From positions 1 through 21,201 of the forward strand of contig CAZIAH010000069.1 of assembly GCA_964537715.1 (NCBI GenBank): a DNA stretch of 21,201 bases, written 5' to 3'. Below, in pieces: positions 6,558-13,181 of this stretch. Origin of the DNA: CAZTZL01 sp964537715. Lineage in GTDB: Bacteria > Zhuqueibacterota > QNDG01 > DSAB01. The notes below the pieces were generated by a model. That model worked only from the letters and a program-made list of their open reading frames with translations. It was not told the DNA's origin and made no database searches. Positions within the stretch are counted from its first letter, which is position 1, and each line of letters opens with the position of its first letter. Made by a program: the position numbers and the translations under genes.

Positions 6558-8126
6558 ATGAAAAGACGGATCATCAGCGGTATTTTTATAGCGCTGATAA
6601 ACACAGCGGTTTTTGCACAACCAGCAGATTCAGAAATTGCAACAATAACCGATTATAACGACTGGGGATGGACATCCATTGTACAAACCAATGGAATCAT
6701 TACGCTTGCCACCGTTCCCGATATCGGTGCAAGAATAATGCAATACGATCTTGGCGATCATGTATTTTTATATATAAATCCAAGTGAAATTGGCAAAACA
6801 TATACACCATCACAAGGAGGATTGCATAGTTTTGGCGGTTATGTTGTCTGGCCCGGTCCCCAGAATTCACGGTGGGGCTGGCCTCCGCCTCCTACTTTGG
6901 ATTACGGCGCCTATGATTCAAATAGCGTATTTGACTCGGCTGATTCAACCTCTGTTTTTGTTTCGAGTGATGTAGAACAGTGGCAGGCGCCCGGCCTCCG
7001 TTTCGAGCGGCAAATGACAGTATATAAAGGCACAAGCCGGGTACGCGTAGATCAGTCAATGATCAATGAGGCATCGGAGGAGCAAAGCTGGAGCATTTGG
7101 GATGTTACACAAACAATCGCAAAGACACCCCAGGATGACTACTGGGTATACTTTCCAATTAATCCGAATAGTCAGAATGGCGAGGACGGTGTTTATTTCC
7201 GTGATAATCTGGATTCTTATGCATGGCAGGGCGAAGTCGCGCCCGGTATCTATGGCGTTGTATTCCGCCCGGAAGGCAAAAAACTCTTTGCTGATCCGGA
7301 TAGAGGCTGGATTGCATATGTTGATGAAGGCGAAAGCAAAGCCTACATTAAAACATTTCAAGTATTTGAAGGTGCAATCTATCCTGGTGATAATGGTAAT
7401 GGCCGTGTTCAAGTTTATTTAGGAGGAGCCAATTTTGAAGTTGAAGTTGCCAGTCCCATTACTGATATGGCAGCCAATGGCGGTCGGTATAGCTTCGGTC
7501 AGGTTTGGTATGCAACGACCATAAACGGGCCGATTTTGGGCGTAAATAAAGCAGGTGCTATTGAAAAACGGCTGCATCAAAATGAACAAACGGAAAATAT
7601 TGAAGGAGCTTTTGGCGTTTTTCATATTGGAACAGCAAAGTTGGTCACAAAAGATGCTTCGGGAGCTATTCTTACAGAAGGTACTGTTCATAATATTACT
7701 CCTCTTGAGAAACTGGAAATTAATGAATCACTTTCGCTGCTTGAAGAAACAGCAACCATAGAAATTGTTGTTTATGATTATTCCGACCAGGAAGTCGGTT
7801 CCATTGATTCTGTAACGCCCGAACAATTAACTTCAGTGGAAACACGGACAACACTTCTGCCGGAGAATTCAAATCTGCTGCAAAACTATCCAAATCCGTT
7901 CAATCCCGCAACAAGAATTGATTATGTCATATCAGAAAGAGGTCATGTCGAATTATCAATTTTTAATTTGAATGGACAGCGGGTTAAAACACTGGTGAAT
8001 CAAGACCAATCAGCCGGATCACACTCTGTTCTTTTTGACGGTTCGGACTTATGTTCCGGGGTTTACTTATGTAAAATGAAAACAGAGGACACAAACATAA
8101 CACAACGCATGCTTCTGATGAAATAA
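6558..8126 (+). CDS. Secreted DUF4380 protein with T9SS sorting tail
   Basis: The ATG follows an AGGAG site at 6547-6551; the product is 522 residues. Residues 1-20 are a signal peptide ending F-A-Q. The body (about 25-330) reads like the DUF4380 family: T-L-A-T-V-P-D-I-G-A-R-I, F-G-G-Y-V-V-W-P-G-P-Q, R-W-G-W-P-P-P-P. This beta-rich fold resembles aldose-epimerase-type sugar-binding proteins; activity is unknown. A second beta domain (about 350-430) precedes the sorting tail, which opens with N-Y-P-N-P-F-N-P at 443 and ends C-S-G-V-Y-L-C...R-M-L-L-M-K. The protein should therefore cross the outer membrane by T9SS. It is bracketed by repeat copies B and C and appears monocistronic. The neighbouring polysaccharide genes suggest a carbohydrate-binding or processing role. 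Confidence 0.85.
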   Translation: MKRRIISGIFIALINTAVFAQPADSEIATITDYNDWGWTSIVQTNGIITLATVPDIGARIMQYDLGDHVFLYINPSEIGKTYTPSQGGLHSFGGYVVWPGPQNSRWGWPPPPTLDYGAYDSNSVFDSADSTSVFVSSDVEQWQAPGLRFERQMTVYKGTSRVRVDQSMINEASEEQSWSIWDVTQTIAKTPQDDYWVYFPINPNSQNGEDGVYFRDNLDSYAWQGEVAPGIYGVVFRPEGKKLFADPDRGWIAYVDEGESKAYIKTFQVFEGAIYPGDNGNGRVQVYLGGANFEVEVASPITDMAANGGRYSFGQVWYATTINGPILGVNKAGAIEKRLHQNEQTENIEGAFGVFHIGTAKLVTKDASGAILTEGTVHNITPLEKLEINESLSLLEETATIEIVVYDYSDQEVGSIDSVTPEQLTSVETRTTLLPENSNLLQNYPNPFNPATRIDYVISERGHVELSIFNLNGQRVKTLVNQDQSAGSHSVLFDGSDLCSGVYLCKMKTEDTNITQRMLLMK

Positions 8127-8183
8127 ACGATCCTTTTATAAAGAAATTCGATTTATCTATATAGAAATAAACGAAAGTCTTTG

Positions 8184-8238
8184 GGTTGGGCCATCGGCCC
8201 AACCTAAAAATGGTGGGCCATTGACTCGCCCTGCAAGC
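8184..8238 (+). repeat. Two-hairpin dispersed repeat, copy C
   Basis: A perfect 9-bp first stem, GGTTGGGCC (8184-8192), loop ATC, GGCCCAACC (8196-8204), is followed by linker TAAAAATGGT. A weaker second stem (GGGCCATTGACTCGCCC) and the end CTGCAAGC follow. It lies between DUF4380 and VOC and may also act as a bidirectional transcript end, though it lacks a T-run. Confidence 0.85.
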
Positions 8239-8276
8239 TAAAAATATAAACCAACCAAATTATCCGGGAGGTTATA

Positions 8277-8642
8277 ATGGATTTCTGTTGGGTAGCAATC
8301 AATGTAAAAGATATATCAAAATCATTGAAATTTTATCAAGAAATTATTGGTTTAAAAATTAACAGAAAAATGAATCCAAATCCCGAGTTACAGATCGTAT
8401 TTTTAGGGTCAGGAAAGACAGAAATTGAATTAGTTTATTATACAAATCATAAAGAATTGAACTATGGGAAAGATATTTCATTAGGATTTACTGTAGATTC
8501 AGTTGACCATGAAATAAAAAGGCTAAAAAGGAATAAAATTGCAATACAATCAGGTCCATTTCAACCAAATCCAAACATTAAATTTTTTTATATCTTAGAT
8601 CCCAATGGCATAAGGATTCAATTTGTTGAAAATATTAAATAA
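8277..8642 (+). CDS. VOC-superfamily (glyoxalase/bleomycin-resistance-like) protein
   Basis: This 121-residue single VOC domain starts at an ATG with a GGGAGG site. Visible motifs are V-K-D-I-x-K-S-L-K-F-Y-Q-E-I-I-G-L near the N-terminus, I-E-L-V-Y-Y in the middle and D-P-N-G-I-R-I-Q-F-V-E at the end. By my alignment to GloA, the first His ligand is Trp5, the second His is Ser, and the last Glu is Gln; only the middle Glu remains. It is therefore unlikely to be a normal metal-dependent glyoxalase and may bind or sequester a small molecule. It is noticeably more AT-rich and Lys/Asn/Ile-rich than the surrounding carbohydrate genes. Repeat copies C and D flank it, which suggests acquisition as a unit. 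Confidence 0.88.
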   Translation: MDFCWVAINVKDISKSLKFYQEIIGLKINRKMNPNPELQIVFLGSGKTEIELVYYTNHKELNYGKDISLGFTVDSVDHEIKRLKRNKIAIQSGPFQPNPNIKFFYILDPNGIRIQFVENIK

Positions 8643-8668
8643 TAGAGATGATATACCTTATTTTATTC

Positions 8669-8691
8669 CCTCAGAGACTCCGCCTCTGAGG
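8669..8691. repeat. Strong hairpin after the VOC gene
   Basis: CCTCAGAG (8669-8676), loop ACTCCGC, CTCTGAGG (8684-8691): a perfect 8-bp stem 27 bp after the VOC stop. There is no T-run on either side, so it may be a repeat element or a factor-dependent transcript end rather than an intrinsic terminator. Confidence 0.55.
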
Positions 8692-8706
8692 AAGTTCACA
8701 TAACAA

Positions 8707-8760
8707 GTTGGGTTTTACCCCGACACAAAAATGGCGGGTCACAGACCCGTTCTATAAACC
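8707..8760 (+). repeat. Two-hairpin dispersed repeat, copy D
   Basis: The first stem is GTTGGG (8707-8712)/CCCGAC (8719-8724), with one wobble pair. Linker ACAAAAATGG follows, then a perfect second stem CGGGTC (8735-8740), loop ACA, GACCCG (8744-8749), and the end TTCTATAAAC. It is nearly identical to copy B in its second half. Confidence 0.85.
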
Positions 8761-8789
8761 GAGATGCTGAAATAAATTCAGCATGACAA
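8761..8789 (+). repeat. GAGAT...ATGACA palindromic repeat element
   Basis: ATGCTGAA (8764-8771), loop ATAAA, TTCAGCAT (8777-8784), bounded by GAG and GACA. It abuts copy D directly. The ends GAGAT and ATGACA are shared with the palindromes at 21001-21096, so it belongs to a second dispersed repeat class. An upstream ATG for the cupin frame (8783) lies inside it and is unlikely to be used. Confidence 0.65.
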
Positions 8790-8851
8790 TTTTTAATTGC
8801 ATTTCCAAACGGCGCCAGGGAATAAGAGAATCAGGAGCGGATTTTCATATC

Positions 8852-9175
8852 ATGAAACAGACACCTGTAAAAAAAGTGAAAGAAGGATTGTACCGGAGCC
8901 TGATCCATACGGATCAGTTGATGACATGCGTGATCGACTTTACTAACGGCCCATGGGAAGAGCCGGACCCCTATCATTCGCATCCGCACGAACAGACCTC
9001 ATATGTGGCCGAAGGCGAGATCATTTTTTACTGTGAAGACCGGCCCGAACAACATCTGAAAGCCGGTGACATGTTCGCAGTGCCGTCCGGGAAAAAACAC
9101 ACGGTCAAAGTGCTGACAGAAAAGGTCCGTCTGATCGATAGTTTTCATCCCATTCGTGAAGACTTTCTGGAATAG
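8852..9175 (+). CDS. Small single-domain cupin protein
   Basis: The preferred ATG at 8852 gives 107 residues; AGGAG lies at 8833-8837, a somewhat long 14 bases away. The in-frame ATG at 8783 falls inside a repeat and is rejected. Cupin motif 1 is seen as Y-H-S-H-P-H-E-Q-T-S-Y-V-A-E-G, supplying His ligands and a nearby Glu. Motif 2 is G-D-M-F-A-V-P-S-G-K-K-H-T-V. It is cytoplasmic (no signal). Small cupins of this kind bind a metal and act as isomerases, dioxygenases or ligand sensors; which one cannot be told. It ends at a strong intrinsic terminator, so it is probably a single-gene unit. Confidence 0.85.
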   Translation: MKQTPVKKVKEGLYRSLIHTDQLMTCVIDFTNGPWEEPDPYHSHPHEQTSYVAEGEIIFYCEDRPEQHLKAGDMFAVPSGKKHTVKVLTEKVRLIDSFHPIREDFLE

Positions 9176-9226
9176 TCCTTCCTTCACCTTTAACATATTG
9201 TGCCGGGTACGCATGAAATTCTTAAG

Positions 9227-9259
9227 AAGCCCGATCATTTTGTGATCGGGCTTTTATTA
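9227..9259 (+). terminator. Rho-independent terminator after the cupin gene
   Basis: AAGCCCGATCA (9227-9237), loop TTTTG, TGATCGGGCTT (9243-9253), followed by TTATTAT. An 11-bp perfect stem about 50 bp after the cupin stop. Confidence 0.88.
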
Positions 9260-9655
9260 TCAGAAAAACCATCCCGACTCAATCATTAATATAAATATAG
9301 AATCGGGATGGCGCACCCCGCTAAAGCGGGATCAAGTAATTATATTTTTTCTTATTGAAGAAAAAACCTCCGGCTGCCTAAAAATTGTCTGAAATGCTCA
9401 CTCGGTCATGCCCAGTCAAGTGAACTCGTCCCGCTTTTATAATTGTATTTTATTGATATTGAAGCGGAACTCAGACAGCACTTTCCTAAACGGACATTCT
9501 CTCGTTCACATTTCCGGGCGCCGATTTTTAGGAGGCCGGAGACTCCACCCTTCCCCCGGGGTTAGGATGTCAGGTTCACAGGGAGAAGTAATTCAATAAG
9601 TATGTCAGCACACCTTTTGGGCTATTCATACAAGCCACCGACTCAGGAGGTAGTA
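9260..9655. other. Intergenic region with nested inverted repeats, no gene recognised
   Basis: It holds an inverted repeat CCATCCCGA (9269-9277)/TCGGGATGG (9303-9311) and a short hairpin CCCGCT-AA-AGCGGG (9317-9330). It also holds nested pairs TGTCTGA/TCAGACA (9386-9392, 9471-9477) and CCGCTT/AAGCGG (9431-9436, 9462-9467), and CCTAAA/TTTAGG (9485-9490, 9527-9532). The short frames here look non-coding. It could be decayed sequence or a structured RNA; neither is shown. Confidence 0.4.
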
Positions 9656-9805
9656 ATGACCATTAATGATGAAATCTGCTCTCAGCAGGACCGATTTCCG
9701 TCAATATTTTCAAAATCGATCACATATTTCCTTCCGTCATTTAGCATGAGGACTGCACCGAGCGACGAATGCGTATCCATGATATCCCTGATCTGGATGG
9801 ATTGA
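9656..9805 (+). pseudogene. Orphan start with perfect ribosome site; possible gene remnant
   Basis: AGGAGG (9645-9650) lies five bases before an ATG at 9656, the best start context in the local plus strand. The frame (M-T-I-N-D-E-I-C...) lasts only 49 codons, and most of it (from 9682) is antisense to the 3' end of the DUF2264 gene. The product is not recognised. It may be the 5' stub of a gene lost when the DUF2264 segment arrived, or it may be chance. Confidence 0.25.
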
Positions 9806-11733
9806 ATCGGTGACAGCTCCGCTTCGGTCCATTCGCTGTCGTCCATTTTGTGAAGCATTACTGTGATCATCAGTTCCATGGCCGGATTTTTGGCCGTGCG
9901 TTTTTTATAGGCATACAGAACCGTGCTTTCCTCGGCTTCCGCGTTCCGGCCCCTGTGGACAAGGCTGTCCAGTTTGTCCCAGCCGCCGTAAGTGATCAGC
10001 GCCAGTTTTCTTCCGGCAATTGAGGCGGTCACGACTTTCCTGGTTTCATCCTCAAAACGCTGAACCTTTGCTTTTTCACCATGGATATGCGGCATGCCGA
10101 AATGGCCCAGTGTGAGCTCATGTTCAAATGCAAGACGGGAACGGTCCACGCGGATGACGCCGCCGGGGACGATTATTTCCGCAAGATCGATGATATAGCC
10201 GACGCCGTTGTTCGGTGGTTTTCGCATGATGGCCTGCCTGTAAATCACATCATCACGAATACCATTATAGAGCATACTCTGTGAAGTGGTATAAACGATG
10301 TTACGTTCTGAATCATTCTGAACCGTGAGTCCTGTTAAATAGAAATTGATATCATCGCCGCGAACATCCCTCGGGTCCAGACTGCGAAAACTGTATTCCA
10401 TGGCGGTTCCGCCTTCGGGATTATGGTCCTCCCATGGATAATGCGTGTTAAACGCGAGTTTGGAATAGTTCTGGTCGTCATAGTACACCTTGCCTGGAAT
10501 GATTTCCGAAGTGCCGGTTTTACCATGATTCACCAGTACCAGGCCCGTTTTTTCCAGAACCGCAATATGGGATTTATCGCCAAGAGTTTCCCAGAGACCA
10601 TTGTTTTCCGTGGCCGTCCAGAAAGGGGAATCTTCCGGCAGGGCAAGGCAGATGAACGGAAGGAACATGATAAAAGGGCTGGCCGCGCAGCTGTAATTCT
10701 GCAGTACGAATTCCCGGTGGCCATAAAATCCCAGACTGGGGATGTCGTTGTGATAAAATTCCTCTTTCGTCACAAATTGAAGCAGGGAGCCTGAACAGAG
10801 TCTTCTGGCCCAGCCCGGGTCTAGGGGTGGTTTTTTCAGCATAAACGATATAGGAAAGCCGCCCGAGATCCATGTCCGGTAACAGATGCTCCGCGCCCAC
10901 ATGGTCAGGTAACCATCTCTTCCGAAGAAATTGCTGTAGGTTTCCATTAAAGCCTGCGCCGATCTTTCAATTGTTGTCGAGATTTTCGGATAATGTTCGT
11001 CACCGAAGGTCCGGTTCCAGATGGTTCCGTATACGATAAACAGACTAATTGTATAATAATTGTATGTCTGTTCCAGGTACCAGCCGTTTCCCGAATGGTA
11101 GGAGGCCACCCACAGAAGATGGCTTTTCAGCAGATCATCATCGATGTCATAGCCGTGCATTTTGAGGAATGAGAGCGTGACGATGTTGAAAATTCTCCAG
11201 TTGTTCTGTGTGGTTCTGTGATGTCCCCATTTGGAGATCGTCACAGCCATTTCGTCCTTTTGTTTCTGCGTGAACCAAGGCCAAATGATATCGGGCAGAA
11301 GCAGCAATGTTTTAAACAGCCCGCCGAACTCGCAGGTAAACTGGTAGGTAGCGTCCGGCAGGTCCTCGGGAAGAGGTAATGAATTGGGATGGCCGGACGT
11401 GAAGGCATTGTATAAATGCCGGCAGTAGTAATCCCTTAATTTGATATTGTTGATGCTGACTTCCGGATCGACATGCATCAAAGGGCCAGCAAGTGTCATT
11501 GTCCGTTCAAGCGCCTCGAATTCCAGGGACCGGTAACGCCAGTCCGGCGCGCCGGGTTGCGGGTAAGTCTTGCCCGGAACCGTGGGGAAGGATATTGGTG
11601 TGTCCATGGATTGGACATGTCTAAAAGCCCTTTCAAGCACATATTTGGCAAGTTCGATGTAATGGTGTCTGGTCATGCCCGTATGGGAGCTTAAGGTCCA
11701 GTCAGGATTTCTTACTTCAAAAGCATTTTTCAT
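9682..11733 (-). CDS. DUF2264-family (alpha/alpha)6-barrel protein, putative glycosidase
   Basis: The preferred ATG at 11733 (683 residues, starting M-K-N-A-F-E-V-R-N-P-D-W) has GGAG upstream. A longer in-frame start at 11802 would run through a terminator-like hairpin and is unlikely. An alpha-helical region (about 20-390) matches the DUF2264 pattern: N-N-W-R-I-F-N-I-V, N-G-W-Y-L-E-Q-T-Y-N-Y-Y, F-F-G-R-D-G-Y-L-T-M-W-A-R-S. A beta-rich C-terminal half (about 400-680) follows. There is no signal peptide, so it acts in the cytoplasm, unlike the exported GHs nearby. From memory, some relatives act on uronic-acid-containing glycans, but I would not assign a substrate. It is convergent with the cupin gene and lies downstream of the GNAT gene on the same strand. 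Confidence 0.8.
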   Translation of the reverse strand: MKNAFEVRNPDWTLSSHTGMTRHHYIELAKYVLERAFRHVQSMDTPISFPTVPGKTYPQPGAPDWRYRSLEFEALERTMTLAGPLMHVDPEVSINNIKLRDYYCRHLYNAFTSGHPNSLPLPEDLPDATYQFTCEFGGLFKTLLLLPDIIWPWFTQKQKDEMAVTISKWGHHRTTQNNWRIFNIVTLSFLKMHGYDIDDDLLKSHLLWVASYHSGNGWYLEQTYNYYTISLFIVYGTIWNRTFGDEHYPKISTTIERSAQALMETYSNFFGRDGYLTMWARSICYRTWISGGFPISFMLKKPPLDPGWARRLCSGSLLQFVTKEEFYHNDIPSLGFYGHREFVLQNYSCAASPFIMFLPFICLALPEDSPFWTATENNGLWETLGDKSHIAVLEKTGLVLVNHGKTGTSEIIPGKVYYDDQNYSKLAFNTHYPWEDHNPEGGTAMEYSFRSLDPRDVRGDDINFYLTGLTVQNDSERNIVYTTSQSMLYNGIRDDVIYRQAIMRKPPNNGVGYIIDLAEIIVPGGVIRVDRSRLAFEHELTLGHFGMPHIHGEKAKVQRFEDETRKVVTASIAGRKLALITYGGWDKLDSLVHRGRNAEAEESTVLYAYKKRTAKNPAMELMITVMLHKMDDSEWTEAELSPIQSIQIRDIMDTHSSLGAVLMLNDGRKYVIDFENIDGNRSC

Positions 11734-11764
11734 TGAAAACAGATCTCCAAAATTGAAAAACCAA

Positions 11765-11792
11765 CAAAAAATTCCGGGGGCAGTCCCCGGAA
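11765..11792 (-). terminator. Intrinsic-terminator-like hairpin in the leader of the DUF2264 gene
   Basis: Read on the minus strand: TTCCGGGG (11792-11785), loop ACTGC, CCCCGGAA (11779-11772), then TTTTTTG. The 8-bp GC-rich stem plus T-run is a classic terminator. It ends only about 32 bases before the DUF2264 start and about 200 bases after the GNAT stop. It either ends the GNAT transcript or attenuates the DUF2264 gene. Confidence 0.65.
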
Positions 11793-11994
11793 GATACATC
11801 ACATAAAATAGTGTAATGTTTTCCTTTTAGCAAGCAAAACATTTATTCCTGTTTCCCAAATCGTGAGTTGAAAATTCTGGCACGCTACCCGCTTTTAATC
11901 TGTATCCCGGCCCAGTGCTATGGGTGGTAGAAGACAAGCAAGAGAACAAAATATTTCTATTTTCGATGAGGCTTTGCTTCTGAGGGATTTCAAT

Positions 11995-12774
11995 CTATTT
12001 CAACATCTTGTTCATAATATTTTTGAACCGGGTGCTGCTGATGGGATGTTCTGCAATCAGTTTACCGTCGTATATTATACCGAAAGTGCCAAAGGCGCCC
12101 GGACTGTTCTGGGCTTCTGTGTAATTTTTTAATGTGATGACCTTTGGCTTGAGATTGAATTCCTTTTCAGCACTTTCGCAGATTTCATTCACATTCTTGA
12201 CTGTGTAGGGACACTGGTCTGCCCGGATTATTGTCAGACCTTTGTCATACTGATTTTGTCTCTTTCCCCAGTTTCCTTTGAATTTAGGCGTTGGTGATTT
12301 CTCATTAAATTTGAGAACAAGCAGTTCAAAATCCGAGGGGGCCTGGTCTGTCACTTCGAATCCGTTTTTCAAAAAGATTTCCTTGTTCACCATAAAGGGG
12401 CCTTTGCGCGTGACCACGGCCACACCGTGCAGTTTTTCTTTTTTGGCATCTCCGATGCATTCGTTCAACAATCGGGTTGCATACCCTTTGCCTTTGTAGG
12501 CTTTTTTGAATCCCACGAACAGACAGTGGATGAACATGTATCTACCCGCCTCAACGGGCCGCCAGCAGATGTCTCCGAGAATGTACTCGATCATGCCCTG
12601 TGTGCCGTTCTGTTCCGAATACAGGGTTTTGAGTTTCAATCCCTCTTTGAATCGGTCATTCAGCCAGGCGACTTTTTCCGGATAGCCGGGTCGGTTCATG
12701 CTTTTGTATCCGCAGACGCCGTAATCGTGAATGTTGTCCGAAGTGGTATCGATGATTTGAATGTTTTCAGCCAT
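11995..12774 (-). CDS. GNAT N-acetyltransferase with C-terminal YoaP-like domain
   Basis: A 259-residue protein with its ATG after an AGGAG site. The N-terminal GNAT domain (about 1-155) shows the acetyl-CoA loop as Y-K-G-K-G-Y-A-T-R-L-L and the end strand N-K-E-I-F-L-K-N-G-F-E. The C-terminal part (about 180-259) reads T-I-I-R-A-D-Q-C-P-Y-T-V-K-N-V and S-P-G-A-F-G-T-F-G-I-I-Y-D-G-K-L-I-A-E-H-P-I-S. This matches the YoaP-like domain of Bacillus YoaP-type acetyltransferases, which looks thioredoxin-like. It is cytoplasmic; the substrate is unknown. It is divergent from the SGNH operon and separated from the DUF2264 gene by a terminator-like hairpin. Confidence 0.87.
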   Translation of the reverse strand: MAENIQIIDTTSDNIHDYGVCGYKSMNRPGYPEKVAWLNDRFKEGLKLKTLYSEQNGTQGMIEYILGDICWRPVEAGRYMFIHCLFVGFKKAYKGKGYATRLLNECIGDAKKEKLHGVAVVTRKGPFMVNKEIFLKNGFEVTDQAPSDFELLVLKFNEKSPTPKFKGNWGKRQNQYDKGLTIIRADQCPYTVKNVNEICESAEKEFNLKPKVITLKNYTEAQNSPGAFGTFGIIYDGKLIAEHPISSTRFKNIMNKMLK

Positions 12775-13181
12775 TGGGTGCTCCTGTAATTATATCAAAA
12801 CAGGTTCAAGATTTTGATCACCCAAAATGAAGATCGGGTGATCTTTCAAAGATAACCAGGATTTCTGTGGAATAAAAGATGCGATTGGTTCTACTTACAC
12901 TGTCGCATGTATTGCTTGAATTTACATTTCATATTTTTTTCTTTGGCAATCATATTCTGGCTGAAAATATTTTGAAATGGATTATCAGTTGCTTATATTA
13001 CAAATGGTTATACATCTCTGTAAAAAATGTAACGGTTTTTCGCCTCAATTACAATGAATTTTTTTAGTATCATAAATCAAATTTGTTTTTCTAAGATCAC
13101 AATCCTAAAGAGACAAATTCTGCACGAAAACCATTTTCCATCGACTGTAAAAAATCATAATCTTTAACGAGGAGGTCTATC
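12775..13181. other. Divergent AT-rich intergenic region between GNAT and the SGNH operon
   Basis: It contains one hairpin, GATCACCC (12816-12823)/GGGTGATC (12836-12843), in the likely GNAT leader. It also contains a run of hydrophobic-looking codons at 12879-13067 with no ribosome site, judged non-coding. It must hold promoters in both directions, but I could not define them. Confidence 0.5.

Noticed and set aside
4088..8789. CRISPR array
   Set aside because: Repeat copies are 500-2300 bp apart, divergent and separated by genes; there are no regular spacers or cas genes.
9408..9599. 63-codon plus-strand frame in the gap after the cupin gene
   Set aside because: No ribosome site, low-complexity product, overlaps the inverted repeats.
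12879..13067. 62-codon hydrophobic frame before the SGNH operon
   Set aside because: No ribosome site; composition reflects AT-rich intergenic DNA.
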